From Candidatus Sulfopaludibacter sp. SbA3 (lineage in GTDB: Bacteria; Acidobacteriota; Terriglobia; Bryobacterales; Bryobacteraceae): a DNA stretch of 64,000 bases. Under the pieces are notes generated by a model. The model ran no database searches, was not told the origin of the DNA, and saw only the letters and a program-made list of their open reading frames with translations. The position numbers were made by a program, and so were the translations under genes. Each line of letters starts with the position of its first letter. The stretch's first letter is position 1. This document shows, piece by piece, positions 9,371-21,890 of this stretch. The DNA lies in NCBI GenBank assembly GCA_945890485.1, contig CAMDCN010000012.1, positions 149,397 through 213,396 on the forward strand, read 5' to 3'.

Positions 9371-9742
9371 CTACTTCGCCCTTTTCAAAGTCATCGTTCT
9401 GGGGCCACCCTCCCGCCCCACCATGGTAAACGTCAGCTTCATCTCGTCACCCGAAAAGCTTCCTTCGTGGAGGATCCTCGCCGATCTGCCACCGTTGTCG
9501 AAGGCGACCGTGAAGGCCAGCCTCTCCCCGTCCACTTTGCCCTCGGTGATCTGCATCTGCATCCCACCGGGCCCTTCAGCGGATCCGGTTAAGTTTCCGC
9601 CTTCTTGTTGCAGTGTGTACGCGATCTGAACCTCGTCTCCACGGCGGCCCGGAACGTTGCCGGTCCACTTGCCAGTGGCGTCCGCCGGCCACACAGCCGC
9701 GGGCATTAGCAGCACACATGACAAGAACTGACCTCGCGTCAT
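9371..9742 (-). CDS. Small secreted beta-rich protein of unknown function
   Basis: A 123-residue protein with a signal peptide ending near 'VWPADA' (about residue 21). The mature part is short strands rich in Thr, Gly and Met: 'GKWTGNVPG', 'YTLQQEGGNLTGSAEGP', 'KVDGERLAFTVAF', 'EMKLTFTM', 'TMTLKRAK'. This spacing resembles small single-domain beta-barrel proteins that recur in Solibacter-type genomes and are usually left as hypothetical. I do not recognise a named function. It starts 7 bases after the DUF1801 stop, so it is probably co-transcribed. Confidence 0.65.
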   Translation of the reverse strand: MTRGQFLSCVLLMPAAVWPADATGKWTGNVPGRRGDEVQIAYTLQQEGGNLTGSAEGPGGMQMQITEGKVDGERLAFTVAFDNGGRSARILHEGSFSGDEMKLTFTMVGREGGPRTMTLKRAK

Positions 9743-9749
9743 TTACCTG

Positions 9750-10121
9750 CTACTCCTCGTTGTTCTGAGCGATCCGCGCCTTCACCACTTTCTTGATTAG
9801 CGCCACAGCCAACGCCTTGTCCACCGGGAACTGGATAGCCCCCTTCGAACTCCGCATTGCCTGCAACTCCGGCGGTAGCAAATCGAACACCGCCGGATTC
9901 ATTACGAACAGGCTGCAATGGCTCTTGAAGGCCCCGAAGCCAACTAGCATGCCCTTGTATTTGTAGCTCGGAATCCCGTAGCTGATCCCTTCGGTGGCGC
10001 CTTGCGGCAGCACCGATTGGATCACCGCCCGCACGTTAGCGAGCGTCGTGCGGGCGGGCTCCGGCACACTGTCCAGGTACTCTTCCACCGTGGCCGGAGC
10101 AGTTCCCTTCCGCATCGCCAT
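9750..10121 (-). CDS. DUF1801 (YdhG-like) protein
   Basis: A 123-residue cytoplasmic protein. 'TVEEYLDSVPEPARTTLANVRAVIQSVLP' at the N-terminus and 'ISYGIPSYKYKGMLVGFGAFKSHCSL' in the middle are characteristic of the DUF1801/YdhG fold, which includes frataxin-like proteins proposed in Bacillus to act as iron chaperones. It ends with a Lys-rich helix. The ATG shares one base with the stop of the preceding VOC gene, indicating translational coupling. DUF1801, VOC and ECF sigma genes commonly cluster in Actinobacteria and Acidobacteria, without an established function. Confidence 0.82.
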   Translation of the reverse strand: MAMRKGTAPATVEEYLDSVPEPARTTLANVRAVIQSVLPQGATEGISYGIPSYKYKGMLVGFGAFKSHCSLFVMNPAVFDLLPPELQAMRSSKGAIQFPVDKALAVALIKKVVKARIAQNNEE

Positions 10122-10531
10122 TATTTAGACCCGTCCGCGTCCATCCAGAACACCTCCCAATGGTGCCCGTCCAAATCGTAGAAGCTTCGAGCGTACATGA
10201 AACCGTGGTCCATCGGCTCCATGCACGGACTCGCTCCGGCCGTCAGCGCCAGATTCACCAGCATGTCCACCTCTTCCCGGCTGCCGCACGATACGGCCAG
10301 CATGGTCTCGGTATGGGTCGCCGTATCGCACTGCTGCCGTTTCGTAAATCCGGCGAAGAACTCCTCCCGCAGCAGCATAACCAGGGCCTTGTCATTCAAC
10401 TTCATGCAAGCCGCTTTGCCATCGGTGAAGTTCGGGTCGAACCCGAACCCCAGCACCGCAAAAAAACCGATGCTGCGGTCCAGGTCCTTCACCGCCAGGT
10501 TGATCCAAATTGCCGCTTCCCGATGCGCCAT
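10121..10531 (-). CDS. VOC family (glyoxalase-like) protein
   Basis: A 136-residue protein starting at the ATG 10531, which overlaps the stop of the upstream PhnB-like gene by one base; a longer reading frame exists but runs into that gene. The sequence shows the VOC pattern: 'WINLAVKDLDRSIGFFAVLGFGF' at the start and 'YARSFYDLDGHHWEVFWMD' at the end, where the C-terminal Glu fits the metal ligand. The middle segment 'HTETMLAVSCGSREEVDMLVNLALTAGA' is typical of the glyoxalase/bleomycin-resistance group with unknown substrates. Confidence 0.85.
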   Translation of the reverse strand: MAHREAAIWINLAVKDLDRSIGFFAVLGFGFDPNFTDGKAACMKLNDKALVMLLREEFFAGFTKRQQCDTATHTETMLAVSCGSREEVDMLVNLALTAGASPCMEPMDHGFMYARSFYDLDGHHWEVFWMDADGSK

Positions 10532-10956
10532 TATTCCGCCTTCGGCATCGGCCCGTGGAAAAGCCAGCTCACGCCGAACTGGTCCGTCAACATGCCGAAT
10601 CGCGCTCCCCAAAAAGAATCGCCCAGCGGACAGTCCACTTTGCCGCCCTCGCTCATCTTCGCAAACGCCGACTCCATTGCCGGCAGGTCCTCGTAGTGCA
10701 GGCAGACGCTTGCGTTCCCGCCCCGCTCCGGCCCGGGGCATTCCGGCGCCGAGTCGCTCAACATCAACAAACCGCCGCCCAGCTTCAGCTCGGAGTGCAT
10801 CACCATGCTGCCGTTCGCCGCCGCCGGGTCCGCCCCCGGCATGTCGCGCCAATGCCGCAGGTCGATCACTTCGCCGTTCAACGACTCGTTGTAGAAAGCC
10901 AGCGCCTCCGCGGCCTGGCCGTTAAAGTTCAGATAGGGGTTTAATTTTGCAACCAT
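10531..10956 (-). CDS. PhnB-like VOC family protein
   Basis: A 141-residue protein of the PhnB/3-demethylubiquinone-methyltransferase-like branch of the VOC superfamily. 'LNPYLNFNGQAAEALAFYNESLNGEV' is the first beta-alpha-beta unit, 'MPGADPAAANGSMVMHSELKLGGGLLMLSD' follows, and 'FWGARFGMLTDQFGVSWLFHG' is the diagnostic C-terminal motif. The enzymatic activity of this branch is mostly unknown. It is first after the ECF sigma factor (30-base gap), and the gene after it overlaps it by one base. Confidence 0.85.
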   Translation of the reverse strand: MVAKLNPYLNFNGQAAEALAFYNESLNGEVIDLRHWRDMPGADPAAANGSMVMHSELKLGGGLLMLSDSAPECPGPERGGNASVCLHYEDLPAMESAFAKMSEGGKVDCPLGDSFWGARFGMLTDQFGVSWLFHGPMPKAE

Positions 10957-10986
10957 GAAACGTTAGACCAGCCTGCATGGCCGAAC

Positions 10987-11943
10987 TCATCGGTCCGCGG
11001 GAAGAAAATTCGGCAGATCGAACAACGGAAACAGTATCTCGGTATCGAGGAACGAATTCCACCCCCCAATACGGTCCCCGTCCAACTCCAACACCACCAG
11101 TGCCCAGGGTCTATGTCCCCCGCCCTCCGCTGCCCGGTACTGCGCAAACGCCGGCGACCCGCACGCCGCCACGGGCAATAACCTCGATCCCCGGCAGCCC
11201 GCCCCATGGCCCAACAGCCACTCCCGCACAGGAGCCGGCCCCTGCAGCCACAGCGTGTATGGCGGCATCGAGAAGGTTGAGTCTTCGCGCAACAGCGCCA
11301 CCAGGCCGTCGACGTCGTACCGCTCAAACGCCGACACATACCGCTCCAACATCTGGCCCTGCTCCGCGGAAAGCACTCCCGCCGGAGCCATTCCCCGCCG
11401 TCCCGCCAACGTCGCCCGCGCCCGCTGCAGCGCGCTGTTCACCGCCGCCACCGTCATCTCTAACCCCTCGGCCACTTCGGCCGCCGCCCAGTCCAACACC
11501 TCCACCAACAGCAACACCGCCCGCTGCCGGGGAGGCAGATGCTGCAGCGCCGAAACAAACGCCAGGCGAATGCTCTCCCGCAGCACCAACTGTCTCGCCG
11601 GGTTCTCATCCGCCGGAATCGCCATCGCGTCTGGGACGGGTTCCAACCAGTGCGTACGCTCCCGTTTTTCGAGCGGACCCGTCGTCGTTCCCGCCGGACC
11701 CTCTTCCATCGGCCGTGCCCGCCGCCCGCGGCTCTCGATTTCGTCCAGACATACGTTGGTCGCAATGCGGTAGAGCCACGTCCGCAAAGCCGACCGGCCA
11801 TCGAATGCATCGCGGCTGCGCCAAGCCCGCAGCATCGTCTCCTGCACCGCATCGTCGGCATCGGCAATCGAACCGAGCATCCGATAGCAGTGTCCCGTCA
11901 ACGCAGTCCGGTGCGCCTCTAGCTCTTGAGCGGTTTCCACCAT
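10987..11943 (-). CDS. ECF sigma factor with C-terminal SnoaL-like domain (SigX5/ECF56-like)
   Basis: A 318-residue RNA polymerase sigma factor; the ATG at 11943 is chosen because the sigma-2 region starts right after it. Region 2 is '[29 protein letters not shown]' with '[17 protein letters not shown]'; region 4 is '[11 protein letters not shown]...[28 protein letters not shown]' (about 135-185). A C-terminal domain of about 120 residues ('[34 protein letters not shown]') is SnoaL/NTF2-like, as in sigma factors that lack a separate anti-sigma protein and are controlled by their own tail. No anti-sigma gene is adjacent. The downstream genes encode VOC and DUF1801 proteins, a usual company for this type. 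The promoter lies in the 39 bases shared with the divergent gene at 11983. Confidence 0.85.
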   Translation of the reverse strand: MVETAQELEAHRTALTGHCYRMLGSIADADDAVQETMLRAWRSRDAFDGRSALRTWLYRIATNVCLDEIESRGRRARPMEEGPAGTTTGPLEKRERTHWLEPVPDAMAIPADENPARQLVLRESIRLAFVSALQHLPPRQRAVLLLVEVLDWAAAEVAEGLEMTVAAVNSALQRARATLAGRRGMAPAGVLSAEQGQMLERYVSAFERYDVDGLVALLREDSTFSMPPYTLWLQGPAPVREWLLGHGAGCRGSRLLPVAACGSPAFAQYRAAEGGGHRPWALVVLELDGDRIGGWNSFLDTEILFPLFDLPNFLPADR

Positions 11944-11970
11944 ACGGAAGAAAAGTATAGCGTCCAATGA

Positions 11971-11976
11971 TATAGT
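11971..11976 (+). promoter_or_regulatory. -10-like element very close to a start codon
   Basis: TATAGT ends 6 bases before the ATG of the DUF1549/DUF1553 gene. With normal initiation 6-8 bases downstream of a -10 box, the mRNA would begin at or next to the ATG (leaderless). No good -35 hexamer is visible and no Shine-Dalgarno sequence fits. The call rests on position and sequence only. Confidence 0.4.
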
Positions 11977-11982
11977 CCCGGT

Positions 11983-14445
11983 ATGAGACGGCTGGCCGTA
12001 GCTGCCTGGGCCTGCGTGTGCCTCCACGCCGCCGAAGGCAATCCCGAATTCTTTGAGACCAAGGTTCGCCCGGTGCTGGCCGAACGATGCTTCTCCTGTC
12101 ACACGCAAACGAAGCTCGGCGGCCTCGAAATGGTCTCGCAGGCCTCGCTCGCCAAGGTTGTTGTGCCTGGCAAGCCGAACGAAAGCCTGCTGCTCACCCG
12201 CGTTCGCTCAGGCGAAATGCCTCCCGCCGGCGGCAAACTGAAGGACTCCGAAATCGCCGCCCTCGAAACGTGGATCCGGGATGGCGCCGTCTGGCCCGCC
12301 TCTCCTGCCCCTGTTTCGAAATCGAAAGACTACCTCATCCGCCCCGAGCAGCGCGCCTACTGGGCCTTCCAACCGGTGCGCAAGCCCGCCGGCAATATCG
12401 ACTCCCTTCTCCAAGCCGCCTGGAAGGCCAAGGGCATCACCCCCGCGCCCCCCGCCTCGAAGTCCGTCCTTCTTCGCCGCGCGACTCTCGACCTCACCGG
12501 CCTCCCGCCCACCTTCGAAGAGGCCGAGGCCTTTGTGAACGATAAGTCCCCCAGCGCCTGGGCCACCGTCATTGATCGCCTCCTCGCCTCCCCCCGCTAC
12601 GGCGAACGCTGGGGCCGCCATTGGCTCGACGTCGCCCGCTACTCCGATGACAAGCTCAACTCCACGATGGATGAGCCCCAGCCGAACGCCTTCCGCTACC
12701 GCGATTGGGTGATCGACGCCTTCAACAAAGACCTCCCCTACAACACGTTCGTCAAGGCCCAACTCGCCGCAGACCATCTTAACCAGCCCGAACTCCTCCC
12801 TGCCCTCGGCCTGTACGGGCTCAATCCCGAGTTCCAGGACGACCGCGTCGACGTCACCACCCGTGGCTTCCTCGGCCTTACCGTCGCCTGCGCCCAGTGC
12901 CACGACCACAAGTTCGACCCCATCCCGACCAAGGACTACTACTCCCTCCTCGGCATCTTCAATAGCTCCAAGTACAAAGAGCACCCGCTAGCCGACGAGG
13001 CCACGGTTAAAGCCTACGAGACCGCCGACAAGGCGCTTCAACGCGCCAAAGCCGACCGCGACGACTTCGTGAAGAAGCAGTCCGAACAGGTGATGGACCT
13101 CCTCGCCGCCAAGGCCGATCTCTACATGCTCGCGGCCATCGGCAAAGGCAAGCTCGATGGCCTCGACGGCGAAACCGTCGAACGCTTCAAGGCCTATCTC
13201 GCCCGGAAAGATCGCGAAGCCCCGCAAGTCCAAACCGAAAATCCCACCGAATTCCGCAACGTGCTGGTCGCCGTCCTCCGCGAAAAGCGCGCTATCGACG
13301 AAAAGAATCTCATCCGCCTAGGCGGCTCCAACGCCCGCCGCGACCTTGCCTCCGCCGACCTCCTTTCCCTCTCCAAGAACGACTTCTACCTCTACCGCGA
13401 ATTCTTCGGCGCCCGAGGAGTCTTCTTCTACGGCGATGGCAAAATCGACCGCTGGCTGCAAGGCCCCTACCGCGAACACCTCGATTTCCTCCGCCAGATC
13501 ATCACCGTTGCCGAGAAGGCCCGGCCCGAACGCTACCCCTTCCTCCACACGATCTCCGACATCGAAAAGCCGCGTAATGAAAAGGTGCACCTCCGCGGCA
13601 ATCGCGCCACCCTCGGCGACGAGGCCCCGCGCGGTTGGCTCGCCATCCTGTCGAAGCCCAATCAGCCAGAACTCTTCTCGAAAGGTTCCGGCCGCCTCGA
13701 ACTCGCCGAGCGCATTGCCTCCCCGGACAATCCGCTCACCGCCCGCGTCATGGTGAATCGCATCTGGCAGGGCCACTTCGGCGAAGGCATCGTCCGCACG
13801 TCCTCAAACTTCGGCATCCTCGGCGAGCGGCCGTCGCACCCCGAACTCCTCGACTACCTCGCCGCCCGGTTCGTTGAAAACAACTGGAGCATCAAGAGTC
13901 TCCACCGCGAAATCATGCTCTCGGAGACCTACCGCCTCTCCGCCGCGCCCGTCGCCACTTCGGAAAAACTCGATACGGAGAACCGTCTCTACTGGCGCTT
14001 CCCCAAGCGCCGTCTCGACGCGGAAGCGATTCGCGATTCCGTCTTGTTCGCCTCCTGCCAACTCGACCTGACTACGGGCGGCAAAGCCACACCCCTTGAC
14101 GACCCGGCCAACAAGCGCCGCACCGTCTACGGCTACGTCTCCCGCCGCCGCACCGACACCATGTTGAACCTGTTCGATTTCCCCAATCCGAACAACACCT
14201 CGGAGCGCCGCATCGAAACCAATGTCCCCCTGCAGCGCCTGTTCCTTTTAAATAGCCCGTTGATGCTGAAGGCCGCCGAAGCGATCAAAGGGCCGGACCC
14301 CGCGGACGCCTACCGCCGTATCTTCGCCCGCGTGCCGACCAAAGCGGAACTCCAACTCGCCAAAGACTACCTTGCCCAGGGCGGCCAATGGTCCGAATAC
14401 GTCCAGGTCCTCCTCAGCTCCAACCAATTCCTTTACATCGAGTAA
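11983..14445 (+). CDS. PSCyt1-DUF1549-DUF1553 cytochrome-like protein
   Basis: An 820-residue exported protein with a signal peptide (1-17). A planctomycete-type cytochrome domain has CFSCH at 36-40 and ends with '[23 protein letters not shown]'. DUF1549 spans about 145-345 ('[21 protein letters not shown]', '[17 protein letters not shown]', and a conserved CxxCH in '[13 protein letters not shown]' near 304). DUF1553 spans about 565-795 ('[29 protein letters not shown]', '[18 protein letters not shown]'). This family nearly always precedes a DUF1501 gene, as here. Roles in planctomycetal and acidobacterial polysaccharide or redox metabolism have been suggested, but no activity is established. 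Confidence 0.92.
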   Translation: MRRLAVAAWACVCLHAAEGNPEFFETKVRPVLAERCFSCHTQTKLGGLEMVSQASLAKVVVPGKPNESLLLTRVRSGEMPPAGGKLKDSEIAALETWIRDGAVWPASPAPVSKSKDYLIRPEQRAYWAFQPVRKPAGNIDSLLQAAWKAKGITPAPPASKSVLLRRATLDLTGLPPTFEEAEAFVNDKSPSAWATVIDRLLASPRYGERWGRHWLDVARYSDDKLNSTMDEPQPNAFRYRDWVIDAFNKDLPYNTFVKAQLAADHLNQPELLPALGLYGLNPEFQDDRVDVTTRGFLGLTVACAQCHDHKFDPIPTKDYYSLLGIFNSSKYKEHPLADEATVKAYETADKALQRAKADRDDFVKKQSEQVMDLLAAKADLYMLAAIGKGKLDGLDGETVERFKAYLARKDREAPQVQTENPTEFRNVLVAVLREKRAIDEKNLIRLGGSNARRDLASADLLSLSKNDFYLYREFFGARGVFFYGDGKIDRWLQGPYREHLDFLRQIITVAEKARPERYPFLHTISDIEKPRNEKVHLRGNRATLGDEAPRGWLAILSKPNQPELFSKGSGRLELAERIASPDNPLTARVMVNRIWQGHFGEGIVRTSSNFGILGERPSHPELLDYLAARFVENNWSIKSLHREIMLSETYRLSAAPVATSEKLDTENRLYWRFPKRRLDAEAIRDSVLFASCQLDLTTGGKATPLDDPANKRRTVYGYVSRRRTDTMLNLFDFPNPNNTSERRIETNVPLQRLFLLNSPLMLKAAEAIKGPDPADAYRRIFARVPTKAELQLAKDYLAQGGQWSEYVQVLLSSNQFLYIE

Positions 14446-14450
14446 CGACA

Positions 14451-15773
14451 ATGACCCGCCGCGAACTCCTCTCCACTCTCTCCATCGGCTTCGGCGGCTG
14501 CGGACTCGCCGCCACCGTCCCGCAGCCCCACTTCGCTCCGAAGGCCAAGCGCGTCATTTTCATCTTCCTGAACGGCGGTCCGTCGCAGGTTGATACGTTT
14601 GACCCCAAGCCCCTCCTGCAGAAGTATCACGGCAAACCCATGCCCTCCGGCGTCAATCTCAAGACGGAGCGCAAGACCGGGGCCCTCCTCGGCTCCCCGT
14701 TCGAGTTCAAACGCAGCGGCCAATCCGGCATCGAAGTCTCGGAAATCTTCCCGCGCATCGCCTCCCACATCGACGATTTCTGCGTCATCCGTTCGCTCCA
14801 TACGGAGCGCCCCAACCACGAACCGTCCCTCCTGATCATGAACTGCGGCGTGCCTCTCCCCGGCCGCCCGTCCATGGGCTCGTGGCTCTCCTACGGCCTC
14901 GGCTCGATGAACAACAATCTCCCGAGCTTCGTCGTGCTCTGTCCCGGCGTTCCCGTCATCGGCTCCCAGCTGTGGACGTCCGCGTTCCTGCCCGCCGTCC
15001 ACCAAGGCGTCCATATCGAAACGAAGGAGAAGGACGTCCGCAAGCTCATCCCCTACATCACCCCCCAGCGCGGCCCCGCCGAACAGCGCCGCCAGATGGA
15101 TCTGCTCGGCAAGCTCAACCAAGTCCACGACCCCCACTTTGAAACCGGCGTCGAATCCATGGAGGTCGCCTACCGCATGCAGAGCGAGGCGCCCGAGGTC
15201 TTCGACATCACGAAGGAACCGGAATCCGTCCGCGCCCGCTACGGCGATACCGCGGTCGGCCGTGGCTGCCTCACCGCGCTCCGCCTCGCCGAAAAGGGCG
15301 TCCGGATGATCCAGATTTATCACGGCAACGGCCAGCCCTGGGATAACCACGACGACATCACCATCCATCGCAAGTTGGCCAACGAAGCCGACCCCGCCAT
15401 CGGTTCTTTGATGGACGACCTCAAGGCCAAGGACATGCTGAAGGACACCATCGTCCTCGTCGGCGGCGAGTTCGGCCGAACCCCTTCGATGGAGGTCTCC
15501 GGCCTCGTCAACGTCCAAAACGGACGCGACCACAACAACCACGGCTATTCGATGATCGTCGCCGGTGGCGGTTTCAAAGGCGGCAGCGTCTACGGCGCCA
15601 CCGATGACTTTGGGTTTAAGGCTGTCGAGAAGCCGATTCATCCCCACGACCTGCAGGCCACTATGCTCAACCAGCTCGGCCTCGACCACACCAAACTCAC
15701 CTACCGCTACGGCGGCCGCGACTTCCGCCTCACCGACGTCGAGGGCAACGTCATTAGGGAGCTTTTGTCATAA
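14451..15773 (+). CDS. DUF1501 protein with Tat-like leader
   Basis: A 440-residue protein of the DUF1501 family, which has an alkaline-phosphatase-like fold. The start at 14451 gives the Tat-type leader 'MTRRELLSTLSIGFGG'; five bases separate it from the upstream stop. Family motifs are 'RVIFIFLNGGPSQVDTFDPKPLL' near 31, 'LHTERPNHEPS' near 119, 'YHGNGQPWDNHDDI' near 290 and 'GEFGRTPSMEVS...GRDHNNHGYSMIVAGGG' near 340-375, with Asp/His pairs in the positions expected for metal binding in this fold. It pairs with the DUF1553 protein upstream. Enzymatic activity is unproven. Confidence 0.9.
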   Translation: MTRRELLSTLSIGFGGCGLAATVPQPHFAPKAKRVIFIFLNGGPSQVDTFDPKPLLQKYHGKPMPSGVNLKTERKTGALLGSPFEFKRSGQSGIEVSEIFPRIASHIDDFCVIRSLHTERPNHEPSLLIMNCGVPLPGRPSMGSWLSYGLGSMNNNLPSFVVLCPGVPVIGSQLWTSAFLPAVHQGVHIETKEKDVRKLIPYITPQRGPAEQRRQMDLLGKLNQVHDPHFETGVESMEVAYRMQSEAPEVFDITKEPESVRARYGDTAVGRGCLTALRLAEKGVRMIQIYHGNGQPWDNHDDITIHRKLANEADPAIGSLMDDLKAKDMLKDTIVLVGGEFGRTPSMEVSGLVNVQNGRDHNNHGYSMIVAGGGFKGGSVYGATDDFGFKAVEKPIHPHDLQATMLNQLGLDHTKLTYRYGGRDFRLTDVEGNVIRELLS

Positions 15774-15821
15774 CCGACTCTTCCGCATGAATTCCAGTTA
15801 AACAGGAATCCCATGTCTGTT

Positions 15822-15850
15822 TTGAGTCGAGATGTATGTTACTGTATAAG
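15822..15850 (+). promoter_or_regulatory. Sigma-70 type promoter of the ATP synthase operon
   Basis: TTGAGT (15822-15827), exactly 17 bases, then TATAAG (15845-15850). This fits a housekeeping promoter well. The ATG of the first ATP synthase gene is at 15864, 13 bases after the -10 box, so a transcript starting about 15857 would have a leader of only about 7 bases with no Shine-Dalgarno sequence. Confidence 0.65.
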
Positions 15851-15863
15851 GTAGCCTTCTCGC

Positions 15864-16310
15864 ATGGACGCCACGTTAGACGCGCTCTACAACATCATCC
15901 TCCGGGGATTACCGACCTTTTTTCTGGTCCTCCTCCTCCATTTCTTCCTGAAGAGCACGTTCTTCCTACCCATGGAAAAGCTGCTGAAGGAGCGCTACGA
16001 CGCGACCGTCGGCGCCCGGAAGAAAGCCGCCGAAGCTGTATCTCGAGCCGAGAGTAAGGCCGCTGAGTACGAAGCCGCCATCACGAAGGCGCGTACGGAA
16101 ATCTATAAGTTGAACGAAGAGAAGCGCAAAGCTCTCGCCGACGAGATGTCCGCCCGTTTCGCCGAAGAGCGCAAGGCGTCCGAAACCAAGCTCGCCGAAG
16201 CCAAGGCCGACGTAGTTGCCCAGGTGGCCACCGCGCGCCAAGGCCTGCTCTCGGAAACCGAAGCCATCGCCGAAACCATCACTGCCAGCATCCTCGGGAG
16301 GACTGCTTAA
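15864..16310 (+). CDS. atpF: ATP synthase F0 subunit b'
   Basis: A 148-residue protein with one N-terminal membrane helix (about 13-34, 'LPTFFLVLLLHFFLKSTFFLP') followed by a long charged Ala/Glu/Lys helix to the C-terminus, the architecture of the b-type peripheral stalk. It is one of two different b subunits encoded in tandem, which suggests a b/b' heterodimer as in cyanobacteria and phototrophs; calling the first one b' is by convention. The stalk would hold the alpha3-beta3 head through delta. It is the first gene of the operon and the start fits the predicted promoter. Confidence 0.85.
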   Translation: MDATLDALYNIILRGLPTFFLVLLLHFFLKSTFFLPMEKLLKERYDATVGARKKAAEAVSRAESKAAEYEAAITKARTEIYKLNEEKRKALADEMSARFAEERKASETKLAEAKADVVAQVATARQGLLSETEAIAETITASILGRTA

Positions 16311-16311
16311 C

Positions 16312-16914
16312 ATGCGTCGTCGTCTCCTGATTGGCTTCGTTTTGTCAACGGCCCTCCTGGTTGCCCAGGAGCATGGCGCCGCTGATCCCCACGCCGCTCC
16401 CGCCCAACATGGCGCCGCCGAGCACGGTACGGAACACGCCGAAGGCGATCCGATGCTGAAGTGGAAGATCGCGAACTTCGTCCTGCTTGTCATCGGCCTC
16501 GGCTACCTGATCGGCAAAATGGCGCCCCCGTTCTTCGCCGGCCGCACCGCCGACATTCAGAAAGGATTGGCCGACGCCGCCGCCACGCAGAAAGAATCCG
16601 ACGCCAAGGTGGCCGCCATCGAAGCGCGCCTCAAGAACCTCGAAGGCGAAATCTCCTCCATCCGCTCGAACGCCGCCGCTGAAATGGCCGCTGAAGAGGC
16701 CCGCGTGAGGAAAGAAGGCGAAGAGGCCATCGCCAAGATGAAGCACCATACGACGGTGGAAATCGAAGCCGCCACCAAGCAGGCCCAAGCCGAACTTCGC
16801 CAGTATGCGGCGAAACTGGCTCTCGAAACCGCCGAAGGCCAGCTCCGCGGCCGGCTCAATTCTCAGGTCGATGCCGGTCTTATCAACGGCTTCCTGAAAG
16901 GATTGAACAACTAG
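16312..16914 (+). CDS. atpF: ATP synthase F0 subunit b with N-terminal extension
   Basis: A 200-residue b subunit, starting one base after the b' stop at 16312; an upstream alternative in frame overlaps b'. The membrane anchor is at about 47-66 ('KIANFVLLVIGLGYLIGKM'), followed by a long Ala/Glu-rich stalk helix. Before the anchor is a second hydrophobic segment at residues 5-18 that looks like a signal peptide, then an Ala/His/Gly/Glu-rich linker (about 19-43) with His spaced through it. This 45-residue extension is not part of the canonical b subunit. Four bases separate it from atpH. Confidence 0.85.
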   Translation: MRRRLLIGFVLSTALLVAQEHGAADPHAAPAQHGAAEHGTEHAEGDPMLKWKIANFVLLVIGLGYLIGKMAPPFFAGRTADIQKGLADAAATQKESDAKVAAIEARLKNLEGEISSIRSNAAAEMAAEEARVRKEGEEAIAKMKHHTTVEIEAATKQAQAELRQYAAKLALETAEGQLRGRLNSQVDAGLINGFLKGLNN

Positions 16915-16918
16915 GCCT

Positions 16919-17467
16919 ATGTCCCTCGCCGTCGCCTCCCGCTACGCCCGCGCCTTGGTCGATATTCTCATGAGTCCCGCTTCGGCGCTCACCCCGGATC
17001 TCGCGCTCGCTCAACTCCGCGTTTTTCAATCGCTTCAGCAAGATTCGGGCGATCTTCGCAACATCTTATCCTCCCCGGCCGTTGGGGCCGCCCGGAAGAA
17101 AGCTGTCGTCGAGCGCCTCGCTCCGATGGTCTCTCTTTCGACGCTCATCAAGAACTTTCTTTTCGTTTTGATCGACCATCGGCGCATCGCCATGCTGCCG
17201 GAAGTGGTCGCTTCCATCGAATCTCAACTCGACGAGCGTATGGGCATCGCCCGTGCGCAGATCACTTCGGCGCGCCCGCTCGACGCCGAACAACAGGCGC
17301 AAGTGCAGGCCGCGCTGGCAAAACTCACTGGCAAGCAGGTCCTCGGCCAGTATGCGGTTGACGAATCTCTGCTCGGCGGCGTAACCGCCCGAGTTGGTTC
17401 ACGGGTTTATGACGGGTCGGTGCGCGGTCAACTGGATTCGCTGCGCGCCCGTCTGGTACGTTCCTAA
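16919..17467 (+). CDS. atpH: ATP synthase F1 subunit delta
   Basis: A 182-residue delta (OSCP-like) subunit. 'VASRYARALVDIL' at the N-terminus and 'VDESLLGGVTARVGSRVYDGSVRGQLDSLR' at the C-terminus are diagnostic. It connects the top of the F1 head to the b/b' stalk. The length matches the family (about 180). Its position between b and alpha is the standard order. Confidence 0.95.
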   Translation: MSLAVASRYARALVDILMSPASALTPDLALAQLRVFQSLQQDSGDLRNILSSPAVGAARKKAVVERLAPMVSLSTLIKNFLFVLIDHRRIAMLPEVVASIESQLDERMGIARAQITSARPLDAEQQAQVQAALAKLTGKQVLGQYAVDESLLGGVTARVGSRVYDGSVRGQLDSLRARLVRS

Positions 17468-17491
17468 TTCTGATACTCTCTCACGGAAACT

Positions 17492-19006
<1,515 letters not shown>

Positions 19007-19012
19007 GCCGCC

Positions 19013-19876
<864 letters not shown>

Positions 19877-19886
19877 AGATTCTTAG

Positions 19887-21359
<1,473 letters not shown>

Positions 21360-21367
21360 GGTTTTTT

Positions 21368-21775
21368 ATGCCGGCAACGTTCGAACTTGAAGTTGCGACT
21401 CCGGATCGCCTGCTCGTTCGCGAGCAGGTGACCGAGGCCGAGGCCCCGGGCCGCGACGGCTATCTGGGCATTCTCCCGGACCACGCGCCGTTATTGACGG
21501 AGTTGGCCCCGGGTCTGTTGACCTATTCGACTGGTGGCGCCAAGCATTCTGTCGTCGTGGGTGGCGGCTGGATGGAAGTATTGCCGACCGGTGTCCGCGT
21601 CCTGGCCACCGTGGCGGAAAACCCGAACGAGATCGATCTGAAGCGTGCACAGGCTGCGTTGGATCGGGCCGAACGCAGGCTTAAAGAGAGCGGCGAGATG
21701 GACATTTCCCGCGCCTTGGCTGCTGCCGAACGGGCCCGTGCCCGCGTTGCAGCTGCCGCCCAATTTGGCCGCTAG
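21368..21775 (+). CDS. atpC: ATP synthase F1 subunit epsilon
   Basis: A 135-residue epsilon subunit. The N-terminal beta-sandwich shows 'FELEVATPDRLLVREQVTEAEAPGRDGYLGILPDHAPLLTELAPG' and the C-terminus is a two-helix hairpin ('DLKRAQAALDRAERRL...DISRALAAAERARARVAAA'), the part that inhibits ATP hydrolysis in many bacteria. It ends the operon and a clear terminator follows. Confidence 0.96.
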   Translation: MPATFELEVATPDRLLVREQVTEAEAPGRDGYLGILPDHAPLLTELAPGLLTYSTGGAKHSVVVGGGWMEVLPTGVRVLATVAENPNEIDLKRAQAALDRAERRLKESGEMDISRALAAAERARARVAAAAQFGR

Positions 21776-21797
21776 GCTAGGCATCACGAAAACTATT

Positions 21798-21843
21798 ACC
21801 GGCGTGGGCGTTACCGACTAGGGTGCCCACGCCGGTTTTTCCT
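21798..21843 (+). terminator. Intrinsic terminator after the ATP synthase operon
   Basis: ACCGGCGTGGGC (21798-21809) and GCCCACGCCGGT (21825-21836) form a perfect 12-bp stem with a 15-base loop, followed directly by a run of T. It lies 23 bases after the atpC stop, between convergent genes. On the minus strand a shorter T-run (TTTT) follows the stem after a few bases, so it may also stop transcription coming from flgL. Confidence 0.85.
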
Positions 21844-21890
21844 TTGACCGGCCGGATCCGCCGTTTAGCACCCCGCATCGCCCGCGTAGA

